Shown piece after piece: positions 51,170-61,954 of a DNA stretch of 64,000 nt (its first letter is position 1; each line of letters opens with the position of its first letter). The stretch is from assembly GCA_902825865.1 (NCBI GenBank), contig CADECX010000005.1, positions 61,306-125,305 on the forward strand. The letters are read 5' to 3'. The notes under the pieces are model-generated. The model ran no database searches. It was not told where the DNA came from and saw only the letters and a program-made list of their open reading frames with translations. Source of the stretch: an uncultured Alphaproteobacteria bacterium. GTDB taxonomy: Bacteria > Pseudomonadota > Alphaproteobacteria > Micropepsales > Micropepsaceae. The position numbers were made by a program, and so were the translations under genes.

Positions 51170-51580
51170 TTAAACGCGGCGGCGCTTTGGCGGGCGGCAG
51201 CCATTGTGCGGAATCGGCGTCACATCGCGGATCGAGGTGACGACAAGACCGACAGCCTGCAGCGCGCGCAGCGCCGACTCGCGGCCCGAACCCGGGCCCG
51301 AAACTTCGACTTCCAAAGTGCGCATGCCGTGCTCGACCGCCTTGCGGCCGGCATCTTCGGCGGCCATCTGCGCCGCATAGGGCGTGGACTTGCGCGAACC
51401 CTTGAAACCCATCATGCCGGCGGACGACCAGGAAATCGCATTGCCCTGCGCGTCGGTGATGGTGACGATGGTGTTGTTGAAGGTGGCGGCGACATGCGCC
51501 ACGCCCACGACGACGTTCTTCTTTTCTTTCTTGCGGGCGCGGCCGGCGCCTTTGGCGCCCTTGGTTGCTGCTTCGGCCAT
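51170..51580 (-). CDS. rpsK: 30S ribosomal protein S11
   Basis: A 136-residue S11 with the conserved core [43 protein letters not shown] and the C-terminal [14 protein letters not shown]. It forms part of the platform near the mRNA exit. The Ala/Lys-rich N-terminus is short. 3 bp after rpsM. Confidence 0.97.
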   Translation of the reverse strand: MAEAATKGAKGAGRARKKEKKNVVVGVAHVAATFNNTIVTITDAQGNAISWSSAGMMGFKGSRKSTPYAAQMAAEDAGRKAVEHGMRTLEVEVSGPGSGRESALRALQAVGLVVTSIRDVTPIPHNGCRPPKRRRV

Positions 51581-51583
51581 AAC

Positions 51584-51961
51584 TTACTTGGTCACTTTCT
51601 TCTTGCCGGCGATCGCTTTGGCGGGGCCTTTGCGGGTGCGGGCGTTGGTGTGGGTGCGCTGGCCGCGAACCGGCAGATTCTTGCGGTGACGCAGGCCGCG
51701 ATAGCAGCCCAGGTCCATCAGACGCTTGATATTCATCGCCACATCGCGGCGCAGATCGCCTTCCACCAGGAAATCGCGGTCGATGACTTCACGGATCTGG
51801 ATGACTTCGGATTCGGTCAGATCGCTGACGCGGCGGGCAGGATCGATCCCCAACTGGGTGATGATCTTGCGCGCGGTATGGGGCCCGATGCCGTGAATAT
51901 AGCGAAGGCCGATTTCGACTCGCTTCTGGGTCGGGATATTGACGCCGGCGATACGTGCCAC
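51584..51961 (-). CDS. rpsM: 30S ribosomal protein S13
   Basis: A 125-residue S13, starting [22 protein letters not shown] and ending in the basic [20 protein letters not shown] tail that reaches the P-site tRNA. It is the first gene of the alpha operon. The 203-bp gap upstream to adk holds no rpmJ or infA gene and has only weak dyads, so an extra promoter may be there. Confidence 0.97.
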   Translation of the reverse strand: MARIAGVNIPTQKRVEIGLRYIHGIGPHTARKIITQLGIDPARRVSDLTESEVIQIREVIDRDFLVEGDLRRDVAMNIKRLMDLGCYRGLRHRKNLPVRGQRTHTNARTRKGPAKAIAGKKKVTK

Positions 51962-52164
51962 TGAGTGTCTCCGAGGGCTTCTAAGCCGTTGAACGCGTTA
52001 ATAAAAATTCGAGTGCCAGAAACCCAGCCAAACCGGGGCCTGGGCGGCCTTTAAAACGCCCCTAAACCACCGAAATGACAGGAAAACTGTCGCGAGGGCG
52101 CGGATTATAGGAATAGCCCCCCTGCCGTCAACTCCTGGGCGGGATTTATTGTCGCATGCGGCGG

Positions 52165-52743
52165 TTAGGCCGGGATCCCGTCCAGAACTGCCGCGATTTG
52201 GCCTGTCACGGCTTCGACGGGGGCCATGCCGTCCACGGTCTTGAGTTTGCCCTGCCCCCGGTAGAAATCGATCAGTGGAGCTGTGTTCCTGTAATAAACC
52301 CCCAGCCGGTGGGCCAGGGTTTCGGGGGTGTCGTCCGAACGCAGGACCCCGCCCGCCTTGATCCGGGCCTCGACCCGGCTGAGCAGCACGGCATCGTCCA
52401 CCTTAAGTTCCAGCACCAGGTCGATCTTGCGGCCGCGCTCGGCCAGCATGCGGTCCAGGGCTTCGGCCTGGGGGATGGTGCGGGGAAAACCGTCGAACAC
52501 CGCGCCGTTTTTGCAGTCGGGCTGGTCGTATCGCTCACCGATGATGCGGACCACGGTTTCGTCCGAGACCAGTTCGCCCTTGGCCATGGTGGCCTTGACC
52601 GAAAGCCCCAACGGGGTGCCGGCCTCGATGGCGGCGCGCAACATGTCGCCGGTGGAAAGCTGCGGCAGTCCGCGCTTCTCGGTGAGTATCTTGGATTGGG
52701 TGCCCTTGCCCGCCCCCGGCGGCCCGAACAGAACCAGATTCAC
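52165..52743 (-). CDS. adk: Adenylate kinase
   Basis: A 192-residue enzyme interconverting ATP, ADP and AMP. Seen are the P-loop GPPGAGKGT (7-15), the AMP-binding QLSTGDMLRAAIEAGTPLG and the DGFPRTIPQAEAL motif. The LID is the short type without the zinc cysteines, which explains the length below 214 residues. It overlaps the secY stop by 4 bp. Confidence 0.97.
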   Translation of the reverse strand: MNLVLFGPPGAGKGTQSKILTEKRGLPQLSTGDMLRAAIEAGTPLGLSVKATMAKGELVSDETVVRIIGERYDQPDCKNGAVFDGFPRTIPQAEALDRMLAERGRKIDLVLELKVDDAVLLSRVEARIKAGGVLRSDDTPETLAHRLGVYYRNTAPLIDFYRGQGKLKTVDGMAPVEAVTGQIAAVLDGIPA

Positions 52744-54083
52744 CGTCGCGCTCCTCGCAACTTCGATTTCTTGAGCAGGCCCTCATATTGCTGCGCCACC
52801 AGATGGCTCTGGATCTGCGCCACCGTGTCCATCGTCACCGACACCACGATCAGGATCGACGTGCCGCCCAGGGCGAAGGACAGGTTGTACTCATAGAACA
52901 TGAACTCCGGCAGCAGGCAGACAAAGGTCAGATAGGCCGCGCCGATCACCGTGACGCGGGTGAGCGTATAGTCGATGAACTGGGCGCTCTTCTTGCCGGG
53001 ACGGATGCCGGGGAATACGCCGCCATACTTCTTCAGATTTTCCGCCGTCTCCTCGGGATTGAAGACGATGGAGGTGTAGAAGAACGCGAAAAACAGGATC
53101 AGCAGGGCGTACAGCACCAGATAGAGCGGTTGGCCGCGGCTGAGCACGGTCACCAGGGTCTGAACCCATTCCGGCAGGGTGGCGGCATTGAAGCTGGCGA
53201 CGGTCGTCGGCAACAGCAAAATCGATGACGCGAAGATCGGCGGAATCACGCCCGACACATTGAGCTTCAGCGGCAGGTGCGAAGACTCCCCGCCGTAAAC
53301 CTTGTTGCCGACTTGCCGCTTGGGATAGGTGACAAACAAGCGGCGCTGGGCCCGCTCCATGAAGACGATGAAACCGACCAGAGCCGTGGCGGCGACCAGG
53401 AAGAAGATGGCCAGAAGCGGGTTCAAGGCGCCGGTGCGCGCCTGCTCCAAGGTCTGGGCGATGATGGTGGGGAAACCCGCCACGATGCCGGCGAAGATGA
53501 TCAGCGAAATGCCGTTGCCCACGCCGCGGCTGGTGATCTGCTCGCCGATCCACATCAACAATACGGTGCCGCCGGTCAGGGTAATCACCGCGCAGATGCG
53601 GAAGAACACGCCGGGATGGATGACGATGTTGCTCTGGCCGCCGAAATGCTCGAGCCCCACCGCGATGCCGTAGGCTTGGATCACCGCCAGCACCACGGTG
53701 AAATAACGGGTATATTGATTAAGGACCTTGCGCCCGGCCTCGCCCTCCTTTTTCAGCGCCTCCAGCTCCGGAAACACCGTGGTCATCAGCTGCATGATGA
53801 TGGAGGCGGAGATGTAGGGCATGATGCCCAGCGCGAACACCGCCATGCGGCCGACCGCGCCGCCCGAGAGGGTGTTGAAGATGTCCAGCATGCCGCCGCC
53901 GGACTGCTGCATCACCAGCGCCAGCTGGGCCGGATCGATGCCCGGCAGGGGGATATAGCTGCCCAGGCGCGCCACGATCAGGGCGCCCAGAGTGAAGAAG
54001 ATGCGGCTGCGCAGCTCCTTGGCCTTGGAGATGGAGCCAAAGTTGAAATTGGCTGCCAGTTGTTCGGCTGCGGACGCCATCAA
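52740..54083 (-). CDS. secY: Protein translocase subunit SecY
   Basis: A 447-residue, ten-helix channel of the Sec translocon. Landmarks are RIFFTLGALIVARLGSYIPLPGID at the first helix, the plug region GGGMLDIFNTLSGGAVGRM, the cytosolic loop RRLFVTYPKRQVG and KKYGGVFPGIRPGK. Two ATG codons start the frame in tandem. It is followed directly by adk. Confidence 0.98.
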   Translation of the reverse strand: MMASAAEQLAANFNFGSISKAKELRSRIFFTLGALIVARLGSYIPLPGIDPAQLALVMQQSGGGMLDIFNTLSGGAVGRMAVFALGIMPYISASIIMQLMTTVFPELEALKKEGEAGRKVLNQYTRYFTVVLAVIQAYGIAVGLEHFGGQSNIVIHPGVFFRICAVITLTGGTVLLMWIGEQITSRGVGNGISLIIFAGIVAGFPTIIAQTLEQARTGALNPLLAIFFLVAATALVGFIVFMERAQRRLFVTYPKRQVGNKVYGGESSHLPLKLNVSGVIPPIFASSILLLPTTVASFNAATLPEWVQTLVTVLSRGQPLYLVLYALLILFFAFFYTSIVFNPEETAENLKKYGGVFPGIRPGKKSAQFIDYTLTRVTVIGAAYLTFVCLLPEFMFYEYNLSFALGGTSILIVVSVTMDTVAQIQSHLVAQQYEGLLKKSKLRGARR

Positions 54084-54198
54084 GCTGCTCCCAGAAACAC
54101 GCCGATACCCGGCCAGACCAGTTTCCCCGGGGCTCCCATTACGGGTTTGGCCCTATATGGGGATGCCGTCCCGCCCTTGCGAGCGGGGGGCATCAAAA

Positions 54199-54750
54199 TC
54201 ATGCCTTGCGCGCTTCGCGTTTTTTGGCGGATTCCGCGCGCCGGGTCTGGCGCTTGCCGGGTCCACCCTTCTTGTTGCTGTAGGTCTTCTTGGTAAAAGT
54301 GGTGGTGACGCTGCCGCCGGCCTTTTCGACCGCTTCCTTGGCGGAAGCCGAGGCGCCGGCCACTTCGATCTGAATCTTGGACTTGATCTCGCCCTTGGCC
54401 AAAAGCCGCACGCCGTCGCGGCTCTTATGCGCCAGGCCGGCCTTGCGCAGCACCTCTTCGGTGATCTTGACGCCGGCGTCCAGGCGCTTGTCGTCGATCG
54501 CCTTCTGGATGCGGTTGAGGTTCACCACCGAGAAATTCAGCGCGAAAATGTTGCGGAAGCCGCGCTTGGGCATGCGCATGTGCAGCGGCATCTGGCCGCC
54601 TTCAAAGCCATGCACCTGGTTGCCGGTACGCGCCTTGGCGCCCTTGACGCCGCGGCCCGAGGTCTTGCCCAGCCCCGAAGAGGAACCGCGACCGAGCTTG
54701 TCTTTGCGCTTGTGGGCGCCGGGATTGTTGGCGATCTGATTGAGCTTCAT
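54199..54750 (-). CDS. rplO: 50S ribosomal protein L15
   Basis: A 183-residue L15. The N-terminal [22 protein letters not shown] and [18 protein letters not shown], then [17 protein letters not shown] are typical. It is longer than E. coli L15 (144) because of a C-terminal Lys/Arg/Gly-rich extension (about 150-183). An early 50S assembly protein, 1 bp from rpmD. Confidence 0.97.
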   Translation of the reverse strand: MKLNQIANNPGAHKRKDKLGRGSSSGLGKTSGRGVKGAKARTGNQVHGFEGGQMPLHMRMPKRGFRNIFALNFSVVNLNRIQKAIDDKRLDAGVKITEEVLRKAGLAHKSRDGVRLLAKGEIKSKIQIEVAGASASAKEAVEKAGGSVTTTFTKKTYSNKKGGPGKRQTRRAESAKKREARKA

Positions 54751-54751
54751 G

Positions 54752-54961
54752 TTACTTGCCTTCTTCGACGATCTCGACGAGGTGCTTGACCGCGTGGATC
54801 ATGCCGCGCACCGAGGGTGTGTCTTCCAGCGTACGGGTACGGCGGATTTTGCCGAGGCCGAGGCCACGCAGGGTCTGCGCCTGAATGTCGGGCTTGCGGT
54901 TGGCGCTGCGGATCTGGCGCACCGTTATCGTCTTGCCCGTCTTTGCTTTCTTCTCGGCCAT
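54752..54961 (-). CDS. rpmD: 50S ribosomal protein L30
   Basis: A 69-residue L30: [28 protein letters not shown], then [22 protein letters not shown]. Bacterial short form. It lies between rpsE and rplO as in the standard spc order, with a small Lys-rich N-terminus. Confidence 0.96.
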   Translation of the reverse strand: MAEKKAKTGKTITVRQIRSANRKPDIQAQTLRGLGLGKIRRTRTLEDTPSVRGMIHAVKHLVEIVEEGK

Positions 54962-54985
54962 GACTTTTTCTCTCTCAACTACGTA

Positions 54986-55624
54986 TTAGGCGGAGGCGTC
55001 CGCGCTCTGGTCTTCGCGGCGGGCCAGGATTTCCGACACGCTGCGGCCACGGCGGGCCGCCACCATGCGGGGGCTCTGCTGATTCTTCAGCGCGTCGAAC
55101 GTGGCGCGCACCATGTTGTAGGGATTGGACGTGCCCAGCGACTTGGACACGACATCGCCCACGCCCAGCGCCTCGAACACCGCGCGCATCGGGCCGCCGG
55201 CGATGATGCCGGTACCGGCCGGGGCCGGACGCACCAAAACCTTGCCCGCGCCGTGATGGCCGCGCACTTCATGATGGATGGTGCGGCCGTCCTTCAGCGG
55301 AATCTTGACCAGGGCGCGCTTGGCGGCTTCCGTCGCCTTGCGAATGGCTTCCGGCACTTCGCGCGCCTTGCCATGACCAAAACCGACACGGCCCTTGCCG
55401 TCGCCCACCACCACCAGGGCGGCGAAACCGAAGCGGCGGCCACCCTTCACGACCTTGGCGACACGGTTGATGTGCACCAGCTTGTCGATCAGGTCGCTGT
55501 CTTTTTCCTCGCGGTCGCGGCGGCCACGGCCTTCACCACGGCCACGGCCTTCGGCGCGTCCACCGCGCTCGCCACCACGGCCGCGGCCTTCGCGCTGCTG
55601 TTCGCCCTGCTGTTCGGTTGCCAT
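54986..55624 (-). CDS. rpsE: 30S ribosomal protein S5 with RG-rich N-terminal extension
   Basis: A 212-residue S5. The core starts at [24 protein letters not shown] and includes [18 protein letters not shown] and [19 protein letters not shown]. Before the core are about 40 residues of Arg-Gly-Glu repeats ([18 protein letters not shown]), absent from E. coli S5. S5 helps translational accuracy and mRNA unwinding at the entry site; the extension could contact mRNA or other proteins. Confidence 0.97.
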   Translation of the reverse strand: MATEQQGEQQREGRGRGGERGGRAEGRGRGEGRGRRDREEKDSDLIDKLVHINRVAKVVKGGRRFGFAALVVVGDGKGRVGFGHGKAREVPEAIRKATEAAKRALVKIPLKDGRTIHHEVRGHHGAGKVLVRPAPAGTGIIAGGPMRAVFEALGVGDVVSKSLGTSNPYNMVRATFDALKNQQSPRMVAARRGRSVSEILARREDQSADASA

Positions 55625-55635
55625 ATCGCTGTCCT

Positions 55636-55983
55636 TTAAAACTCGAGACCGCTCTCGCGGGCCGCATCTGCGAGCGCCTTGATGCGCCCATGATAAATAT
55701 AGCCGCCACGGTCGAACATGACCTGCTTCACGCCCTTCGCGATGCTGCGCTCGGCGATCTTCTTGCCGACGCTGGACGCCGCATTGACGTTCCAGGACTT
55801 GGCTTCCTTGCCGTCCTTTTCGTTGGTCGATGCCGCGGCAATGGTCACGGCCTGGGCATCGTCGATCACCTGGGCATAGATGTGCTTGCCCGAGCGGAAG
55901 ATCGACAGGCGCGGACGCGTGCCGTGGGTGGTGAGGCGATGACGGGTGCGCGACTGGCGCTTCTTGAAGAGTGCGTTGGTCAT
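55636..55983 (-). CDS. rplR: 50S ribosomal protein L18
   Basis: A 115-residue L18 that binds 5S r[33 protein letters not shown] and the [25 protein letters not shown] ending are diagnostic. The ATG at 55983 was chosen from the normal family length; an upstream in-frame ATG would overlap rplF. Confidence 0.96.
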   Translation of the reverse strand: MTNALFKKRQSRTRHRLTTHGTRPRLSIFRSGKHIYAQVIDDAQAVTIAAASTNEKDGKEAKSWNVNAASSVGKKIAERSIAKGVKQVMFDRGGYIYHGRIKALADAARESGLEF

Positions 55984-55984
55984 C

Positions 55985-56518
55985 TTACTTCTTCTTGCCT
56001 TCCTTGCGGCGGACATATTCGCCCTCATAGCGAACACCCTTGCCCTTATAGGGCTCCGGCGGGCGCCAGGAACGAATCTCGGCGGCAACCTGGCCGACGA
56101 GCTGCTTGTCGATGCCCGACACAGAAATCATGGTGGGCTTTTCGGTGACGATGGTGATGCCGGCCGGGATCGGATAGGGCACGTCGTGGCTGAAGCCGAG
56201 CTGCAGGTTCAGCACCTTGCCCTGCACCGCCGCGCGGTAACCGACGCCCTGGATTTCCAGCTTCTGGGTGAAGCCGGATGTGACACCGACCACCAGATTG
56301 TTGACCAGGGTGCGCGACAGGCCCCACATCTGCGGCGCCTTTTCCATTTCCTTGCGCGGCGTCACATGAACGCCGTGCTCGTCGACCGAAGCGGTGACTT
56401 CCGGCACCAGCTTGACGCTGAGTTCGCCCTTGGGACCCTTGACCTTGACGGTCTGGCCATCCACCGAGGCGGTGACGCCTTTGGGGAGCGCGATTGCTTT
56501 CTTGCCAATACGAGACAT
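55985..56518 (-). CDS. rplF: 50S ribosomal protein L6
   Basis: A 177-residue L6 with two repeated domains: [15 protein letters not shown] at the start, [16 protein letters not shown], and the C-terminal [20 protein letters not shown]. It sits near the sarcin-ricin loop. Only 1 bp separates it from rplR. Confidence 0.97.
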   Translation of the reverse strand: MSRIGKKAIALPKGVTASVDGQTVKVKGPKGELSVKLVPEVTASVDEHGVHVTPRKEMEKAPQMWGLSRTLVNNLVVGVTSGFTQKLEIQGVGYRAAVQGKVLNLQLGFSHDVPYPIPAGITIVTEKPTMISVSGIDKQLVGQVAAEIRSWRPPEPYKGKGVRYEGEYVRRKEGKKK

Positions 56519-56527
56519 GGTCGCTCC

Positions 56528-56920
56528 TTAGAACACCTGGCAGAGGACTTCGCCGCCGACATTCTTTTCGCGGGCGGTGTTGTCCGTCATCACGCCCTGG
56601 GGCGTCGAAAGAATGGAGACGCCGAGACCCTGGCGGTGCGGCTTGAGATCGCTGACCGAGGAATAGACCCGGCGGCCAGGTGTGGAAACGCGCTTGAGCT
56701 CGCGGATCACCGGCTCGCCCTCATGATATTTGAGCTCGATTTCCAGTTCCTTGTGGCCCTTGCTTTCCACTTCGGCATAGCCGCGGATGAAGCCTTCGGC
56801 CTGCAGCACGTCCAGCAGACGGGTGCGGAGGCGTGAGTTGGGCGAGCTGATCTTGGCCTTGCGGCGCAACTGACCGTTGCGGATGCGCGAGAGAAGATCG
56901 CCAATCGGATCGATGATCAT
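56528..56920 (-). CDS. rpsH: 30S ribosomal protein S8
   Basis: A 130-residue S8: [19 protein letters not shown] at the start and [33 protein letters not shown] at the end. It is an early binder of the 16S central domain and, in E. coli, the translational repressor of the spc operon; whether this holds here is not visible. Confidence 0.97.
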   Translation of the reverse strand: MIIDPIGDLLSRIRNGQLRRKAKISSPNSRLRTRLLDVLQAEGFIRGYAEVESKGHKELEIELKYHEGEPVIRELKRVSTPGRRVYSSVSDLKPHRQGLGVSILSTPQGVMTDNTAREKNVGGEVLCQVF

Positions 56921-56929
56921 GATTTCTCC

Positions 56930-57235
56930 TTACCAGCTCGCCTTGGTCATGCCGGGGATCTGGCCGAAATTCGAAAGAGAGCGCAGCGCGATACGGGACA
57001 TTTTCACCTTGCGGTAATAGCCCTTGGGGCGGCCCGACAGCTCGCAACGGTGATGGATGCGCACCTTGGAGGAATTGCGCGGCAGCTTGGCCAGCTTGAG
57101 GCGGGCCTCGAAACGCTCCTCGGCCGGGACCTTCATGTCGTCGGCCTTTGCCTTGAGCGCGGCGCGCTTGGCGGCATATTGGGCCACCAGCTTTTCGCGC
57201 TTCTTGTTGCGGTTGATCTGGGAAGTCTTCGCCAT
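56930..57235 (-). CDS. rpsN: 30S ribosomal protein S14
   Basis: A 101-residue S14 of the long, zinc-free type (no CxxC pair). [17 protein letters not shown] at the start and [34 protein letters not shown] at the end. The ATG at 57235 begins the conserved N-terminus and follows the rplE stop. Confidence 0.97.
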   Translation of the reverse strand: MAKTSQINRNKKREKLVAQYAAKRAALKAKADDMKVPAEERFEARLKLAKLPRNSSKVRIHHRCELSGRPKGYYRKVKMSRIALRSLSNFGQIPGMTKASW

Positions 57236-57245
57236 GTCTAGCGCC

Positions 57246-57923
57246 TCAATTCGTCGTAAAGGGGAACTGGAAGCCTTCGAGAAGCGCCCTGGCCTCCTCG
57301 TCGGTCTTCGCGGTGGTGTTGAACACGATGTCCATGCCCCACACCGATTCCGTCTTGTCATAGTCGATTTCCAGGAACACGACGTGCTCCTTGATGCCCA
57401 TGGCATAATTGCCCCGGCCGTCGAACGACTTGGGATTGATGCCGCGGAAGTCGCGCACGCGCGGCAGCGCCGTCGTGATCAGGCGGTCGATGAATTCGTA
57501 CATCACATCGCCGCGCAGCGTGACCTTGGTGCCGATCGGCAGGTCCTTGCGGATCTTGAAGGTCGCGATCGCCTTCTTGGCGCGGGTCTGAATCGCCTTC
57601 TGACCGGCAATGGCGGTCAGGTCGTTTTGCGCCTGGGTGATCTTCTTGCCGTCGACCGCCGCCTCGCCCGCGCCGATATTCAGCACGACCTTGTTGAGCT
57701 TCGGCACCTGCATGATGTTGGTATAGCCGAACTTCTTCATCAGCTCGGCCTTGATGGTGTCGTTGTAGCGCTTCTTGAAGCGCGGAACGTAACCTTCCTC
57801 GCGCGCATGCTCGCCCACCGCAACCTGGGTGCCGGCGTTCACTTCGCGGCGCTTGGTCGCCTTCGCCGCCTTGGCGTCGGCGCGCGCGGCTTCCTTCGGG
57901 TTCTTGCTACCAGCGTCAGACAT
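57246..57923 (-). CDS. rplE: 50S ribosomal protein L5 with N-terminal extension
   Basis: A 225-residue L5; the core runs from [23 protein letters not shown] to [22 protein letters not shown]. About 40 Lys/Ala-rich residues precede it ([17 protein letters not shown]), longer than the usual 180-residue form. L5 binds 5S rRNA and contacts P-site tRNA. The ATG at 57923 overlaps the end of rplX by 8 bp. Confidence 0.96.
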   Translation of the reverse strand: MSDAGSKNPKEAARADAKAAKATKRREVNAGTQVAVGEHAREEGYVPRFKKRYNDTIKAELMKKFGYTNIMQVPKLNKVVLNIGAGEAAVDGKKITQAQNDLTAIAGQKAIQTRAKKAIATFKIRKDLPIGTKVTLRGDVMYEFIDRLITTALPRVRDFRGINPKSFDGRGNYAMGIKEHVVFLEIDYDKTESVWGMDIVFNTTAKTDEEARALLEGFQFPFTTN

Positions 57924-58230
57924 CGATGACCTCACCGGACTTCTTGGCGAAGCGGACCTTGCGGCCATCGCTCAGCGTCTTGGAACCAATGCGCGTCGCC
58001 TTGCCCGACTTGGGATCGACATGCGCGATATTCGACAGTTGGATCGGAGATTCCTTGCTCACGATCCCGGCCTGCTGCGCCTGGGTCTGGCGCTGATGGC
58101 GCTTGACCATATTGACGCCCTGGATCAGCGCGCGGTTTTCCTTGGGGAACACCTTGAGCACCGAGCCCTTTTTGCCCTTGTCGCTGCCGGTGATGACGAT
58201 GACGTTATCGCCCTTGCGGATATTGCTCAT
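57916..58230 (-). CDS. rplX: 50S ribosomal protein L24
   Basis: A 104-residue L24 with a KOW motif: [26 protein letters not shown], then [20 protein letters not shown]. It nucleates 50S assembly at the 5' end of 23S rRNA. The ATG at 58230 shares a base with the rplN stop. Confidence 0.97.
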   Translation of the reverse strand: MSNIRKGDNVIVITGSDKGKKGSVLKVFPKENRALIQGVNMVKRHQRQTQAQQAGIVSKESPIQLSNIAHVDPKSGKATRIGSKTLSDGRKVRFAKKSGEVIDV

Positions 58231-58598
58231 CACAGAACCTCCGGGGCGAGCGAAATGATCTTCATCTGGTTTTTGTTGCGCAGCTCGCGGGTCACCGGTC
58301 CGAAGATGCGGGTGCCGATCGGCTCGCCCTGGGCGTTGACCAGCACCGCGGCATTGCCGTCGAAGCGGATCAGGCTGCCGTCGGGACGGCGCACACCCTT
58401 GGCAGTTCTGACCACCACGGCCTTGAGCACTTCGCCCTTCTTCACGCGGCCGCGCGGAATGGCTTCCTTGACCGACACCACGATGATGTCGCCGACATCG
58501 GCGTAACGGCGATGCGAGCCGCCCAGCACCTTGATGCACATCACGCTCTTGGCGCCGGAATTGTCGGCGACATCGAGTTCTGTGGACATCTGAATCAT
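58230..58598 (-). CDS. rplN: 50S ribosomal protein L14
   Basis: A 122-residue L14: [33 protein letters not shown] at the start, [20 protein letters not shown] and [24 protein letters not shown] at the end. It forms an intersubunit bridge with 16S rRNA. It follows rpsQ by 25 bp. Confidence 0.98.
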   Translation of the reverse strand: MIQMSTELDVADNSGAKSVMCIKVLGGSHRRYADVGDIIVVSVKEAIPRGRVKKGEVLKAVVVRTAKGVRRPDGSLIRFDGNAAVLVNAQGEPIGTRIFGPVTRELRNKNQMKIISLAPEVL

Positions 58599-58623
58599 GA
58601 CTTAAACTCCTTGTCCGCGCCGC

Positions 58624-58863
58624 TTACTTGCCGACGCGTTCCAGCACTTCCCAAGTCTTGAGCTTGGAAAGAGGCCGGCATTCCTGAATACGAACGACAT
58701 CACCGATCTTGAACTCGCCCTTTTCGTCATGGGCGTGATACTTCTTGGAACGGCGCACGGTCTTACCCATCACCGGATGGATGAAGCGGCGCTCCACCTT
58801 CACCACGACGGTCTTCTTGTTCTTGTCGCTGACGACAGTGCCCTGGAGGATTCGCTTCGGCAT
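58624..58863 (-). CDS. rpsQ: 30S ribosomal protein S17
   Basis: A 79-residue S17: [27 protein letters not shown] and [19 protein letters not shown], then [21 protein letters not shown]. Oligonucleotide-binding fold, primary 16S binder. Shortly after rpmC. Confidence 0.97.
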   Translation of the reverse strand: MPKRILQGTVVSDKNKKTVVVKVERRFIHPVMGKTVRRSKKYHAHDEKGEFKIGDVVRIQECRPLSKLKTWEVLERVGK

Positions 58864-58867
58864 GGTC

Positions 58868-59158
58868 TTAACCCTTGGCCTGGGCAGCGCGGCGCTGCTC
58901 GGTGAGAACGGTCTGGAGGCGCGCGATATCGCGGCGCAGCACGCGGATACGGCCGGTATTCTCCACCTGGCCGTTGGCGCGCTGGAAGCGCAGGTTGAAC
59001 TGCTCCTTCTTGAGGTTCGACAGCTGGTTGGACAGCTCGTCGGCGCTCTTGGCGCGGAAGTCGGCGGTCTTGGAAGACGACTTGGAGGCGGTCACCTTCT
59101 TGGCCTTCTTCGGGCTCGCGGCTTTCTTGGTTGCTTTCTTGGTTTCTTTTTGGGCCAT
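58868..59158 (-). CDS. rpmC: 50S ribosomal protein L29 with Lys/Ala-rich N-terminal extension
   Basis: A 96-residue L29; the conserved part is [44 protein letters not shown] sequence from about residue 32 on. The first 30 residues are Lys/Ala/Thr-rich ([18 protein letters not shown]), histone-like, and absent from typical 65-residue L29. L29 lies at the tunnel exit and contacts SRP and trigger factor, so the basic tail could affect that site. Confidence 0.95.
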   Translation of the reverse strand: MAQKETKKATKKAASPKKAKKVTASKSSSKTADFRAKSADELSNQLSNLKKEQFNLRFQRANGQVENTGRIRVLRRDIARLQTVLTEQRRAAQAKG

Positions 59159-59169
59159 CGCTTTATTCC

Positions 59170-59583
59170 TTACAGATTGCCGCGCGCGACGAACTTGGTC
59201 GCGATGCTGAGCTTGGCCTGACCCAGACGCATGGCTTCCTTGGCGGTCGCCAGATCAACACCGTCGATCTCAAACAGGATGCGGCCCGGCTTGACCTTGG
59301 CCACCCAGAATTCCGGCGCGCCCTTGCCCGAGCCCATGCGCACTTCGGCGGGCTTCTTGGACACCGGCACGTCCGGGAAAATGCGGATCCAGACGCGGCC
59401 GGCGCGCTTCATTTCGCGGGTGATGGCGCGGCGGGCGGCTTCGATTTCGCGCGCGTTCAGCCGTTCCGGCTCCAGGGCCTTCAGGCCATAGGCGCCGAAG
59501 TTCAAGGTGGTGCCGGCCTTGGCATTGCCGTTGATGCGGCCCTTGAACTGCTTGCGGAATTTTGTGCGCTTGGGTGACAGCAT
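59170..59583 (-). CDS. rplP: 50S ribosomal protein L16
   Basis: A 137-residue L16: [65 protein letters not shown]. It binds near the A-site and is needed for late 50S assembly. Between rpsC and rpmC in the standard S10 order. Confidence 0.98.
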   Translation of the reverse strand: MLSPKRTKFRKQFKGRINGNAKAGTTLNFGAYGLKALEPERLNAREIEAARRAITREMKRAGRVWIRIFPDVPVSKKPAEVRMGSGKGAPEFWVAKVKPGRILFEIDGVDLATAKEAMRLGQAKLSIATKFVARGNL

Positions 59584-59595
59584 GGTTTTTCTCTT

Positions 59596-60324
59596 TTACT
59601 CCGCGGCGGGGGCGCGTTCGCGCTCGCGCTCACGCGGCGGACGGTTGCCGGCTTCGGCTTCGCTGGCCTGGCGCTTCTCGGTGGCGAAGGGATCATGTTC
59701 CATGATCTCGCCCTTGAAGATCCAAACCTTGACGCCGCAGGTGCCATAGGTGGTGAAAGCGGTGGAGATGCCGTAGTCGATGTCGGCACGCAGGGTGTGC
59801 AGCGGCACGCGGCCTTCGCGGTACCATTCCACGCGCGCAATTTCCGCGCCGCCCAAACGGCCCGAGCAGGTGATACGGATGCCCAGCGCGCCCAGGCGCA
59901 TGGCGGTCTGAACCGAACGCTTCATCACGCGGCGGAAGGCGACGCGGCGTTCCAGCTGCTGGGCGATATTCTCGGCCACCAGCTTGGCGTCGATTTCCGG
60001 CTTGCGGATTTCCACGATGTTCAGATGCACTTCGTCGGTGGTGTACCTCTGGACGTCGCTCTTCAGCTTCTCGATGTCGGCGCCCTTCTTGCCGATCACC
60101 ACGCCCGGACGGGCCGAGTGGATGGTGACGCGGCACTTCTTGTGGGGACGTTCGATGATGATGCGCGACACGCCCGCGGCCTTCAGCTTGTCGCTGAGAT
60201 ACTCGCGGATCTTGATGTCTTCCTGCAGCAGCTTGCCGTATTCCTTCTTGCCCGCATACCAGCGCGAGTCCCAGGTACGGTTGATGCCGAGACGCAGTCC
60301 GGTCGGATTAACTTTCTGACCCAT
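59596..60324 (-). CDS. rpsC: 30S ribosomal protein S3
   Basis: A 242-residue S3: [20 protein letters not shown], the KH domain [21 protein letters not shown] and [20 protein letters not shown]. The C-terminal tail is Arg/Glu-rich ([15 protein letters not shown]). It contributes to mRNA helicase activity at the entry tunnel. The ATG at 60324 shares a base with the rplV stop. Confidence 0.97.
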   Translation of the reverse strand: MGQKVNPTGLRLGINRTWDSRWYAGKKEYGKLLQEDIKIREYLSDKLKAAGVSRIIIERPHKKCRVTIHSARPGVVIGKKGADIEKLKSDVQRYTTDEVHLNIVEIRKPEIDAKLVAENIAQQLERRVAFRRVMKRSVQTAMRLGALGIRITCSGRLGGAEIARVEWYREGRVPLHTLRADIDYGISTAFTTYGTCGVKVWIFKGEIMEHDPFATEKRQASEAEAGNRPPRERERERAPAAE

Positions 60325-60833
60325 TAGGCAGCTTCCTTCTTCGCGGCAGGCTTTTTCGCAGAGGCCTTCTTGGCCGCGGGCTTCTTGGCGGAAGACTTGG
60401 CGCCGGCTTTCGCCTTGCCCTTGGCCTTACCCTCGGCGGGCTTGGCTTCTTCCTTTTTCTCTTCGCGCTTTTCTTCGACCACAATGGTGAGCTGGCTGAA
60501 GAACTTCTCGATGCCGCCGGCGTTGCCGCGGGCGCGGGCATGGAAGCGCTTCATCACCAAATTCTTGCCGACGCTGGCTTCCGCGACGACCAGATCGTCG
60601 ACATCCAGATCGTGATTGTTCTCGGCATTGGCGATCGCCGACTGCAGCGCCTTCTTGACCACGCCGGCGATGCGCTTCTCCGAGAAGGTCAGCACATTGA
60701 GTGCCCGGTCGACCTTTTGGCCGCGGATCTGCTGCGCCACCAGATTCAGCTTGCGGGGCGAGACGCGAATATTGCGGGCAACGGCCATCGCCTGATGGTC
60801 CTTGAGCACGCGTGCGCGAGATTCCTTACCCAT
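60324..60833 (-). CDS. rplV: 50S ribosomal protein L22 with histone-like C-terminal tail
   Basis: A 169-residue L22. The core (about 1-115) has [21 protein letters not shown] and [24 protein letters not shown]. The last 50 residues are a Lys/Ala/Pro repeat ([20 protein letters not shown]) not found in the 110-residue E. coli protein. L22 lines the exit tunnel with its loop. The ATG at 60833 overlaps the rpsS stop by one base. Confidence 0.95.
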   Translation of the reverse strand: MGKESRARVLKDHQAMAVARNIRVSPRKLNLVAQQIRGQKVDRALNVLTFSEKRIAGVVKKALQSAIANAENNHDLDVDDLVVAEASVGKNLVMKRFHARARGNAGGIEKFFSQLTIVVEEKREEKKEEAKPAEGKAKGKAKAGAKSSAKKPAAKKASAKKPAAKKEAA

Positions 60834-61117
60834 TAGGCCCTCTTCGCCTTCTTGTCGCCGGCGCCGGTATGGCCGTGGAAGGTGCGGGTGGGCGAGAATT
60901 CGCCCAGCTTGTGACCAACCATGTCCTCGGTGACCAGGACGGGAATATGCTTGTGGCCGTTGTAGACGCCGAAGGTGACGCCCACGAATTGCGGCAGGAT
61001 GGTGGAACGGCGCGACCAGGTCTTGATCACGTCCTTGCGGCCGGAAGCGCGCGCCGCTTCCGCCTTCTTCAGGATGTAGCTGTCGACGAATGGGCCTTTC
61101 CAGACGGAACGGGTCAT
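60833..61117 (-). CDS. rpsS: 30S ribosomal protein S19
   Basis: A 94-residue S19: [38 protein letters not shown] and [25 protein letters not shown]. It sits in the 30S head with S13. The ATG at 61117 overlaps the rplB stop by 4 bp (ATGA). Confidence 0.97.
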   Translation of the reverse strand: MTRSVWKGPFVDSYILKKAEAARASGRKDVIKTWSRRSTILPQFVGVTFGVYNGHKHIPVLVTEDMVGHKLGEFSPTRTFHGHTGAGDKKAKRA

Positions 61118-61950
61118 GTGCTTGCCTTGCCTTTGCGTGTACGCACGATGAACTTGGTCGTGCGCTTGTTGACGCGGGTCTTGCCGCCCTTGGTGGGCTT
61201 GCCCCAGGGGGTGACCGGATGGCGGCCGCCCTTGGTGCGGCCTTCGCCGCCGCCATGGGGATGATCGATCGGGTTCATGGCGGTGCCGCGGACATGCGGG
61301 CGCTTGCCCTTCCACACATTGCGGCCGGCCTTGCCGATCACTTCGTTCATATGGTCGGGATTGGATACCGCGCCCACCGTGGCCATGCAGGTCAGCGGGA
61401 TCTTGCGGACTTCGGACGAATTCAGGCGGATCAAGGCATAACCGGCGTCACGGCCCAGATACTGGGCATAGGCGCCGGCGCTGCGCGCCACCTGGCCGCC
61501 CTTGCCCGGCTTCATTTCGATATTGTGGACGATGGTGCCGACCGGCATCGCGCTCAGCGGCATGGCGTTGCCGACCTTGATGTCGACCTTGTCGCCCGAG
61601 ACCACGCTGTCGCCTACATTCAGGCGCTGCGGCGCCAGGATATAGTTGAGCGTGCCGTCCTTGTACTTGATCAGCGCGATGAAGGCGGTGCGGTTGGGAT
61701 CATATTCCAGACGCTCGACCGTCGCGGGCTCGTTGAACTTGTTGCGCTTGAAATCGATGAAACGATAGCGCTGCTTGTGACCGCCGCCCTGATAGCGCAC
61801 CACGATGCGGCCGGTATTGTTGCGGCCACCCTTGGAGGTCTTGCCTTCGGTCAACGCCTTGACCGGGCCGCCCTTGTGCAGGCCGGTGCGGTCGACCAGC
61901 ACCAACTGGCGGGTGCCGGGAGTCCTGGGCTTATATTGTTTCAGTGCCAT
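61114..61950 (-). CDS. rplB: 50S ribosomal protein L2
   Basis: A 278-residue L2, near the peptidyl transferase centre. [17 protein letters not shown] at the start, [21 protein letters not shown], and the conserved [21 protein letters not shown] with the functionally important histidine of the HPHGGGEG loop. Standard length. It follows rplW by 4 bp. Confidence 0.98.
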   Translation of the reverse strand: MALKQYKPRTPGTRQLVLVDRTGLHKGGPVKALTEGKTSKGGRNNTGRIVVRYQGGGHKQRYRFIDFKRNKFNEPATVERLEYDPNRTAFIALIKYKDGTLNYILAPQRLNVGDSVVSGDKVDIKVGNAMPLSAMPVGTIVHNIEMKPGKGGQVARSAGAYAQYLGRDAGYALIRLNSSEVRKIPLTCMATVGAVSNPDHMNEVIGKAGRNVWKGKRPHVRGTAMNPIDHPHGGGEGRTKGGRHPVTPWGKPTKGGKTRVNKRTTKFIVRTRKGKAST

Positions 61951-61954
61951 GGTT

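Noticed and set aside
50081..51964. A 627-codon plus-strand frame opposite rpoA, rpsK and rpsM
   Set aside because: Fully antisense to highly conserved essential genes.
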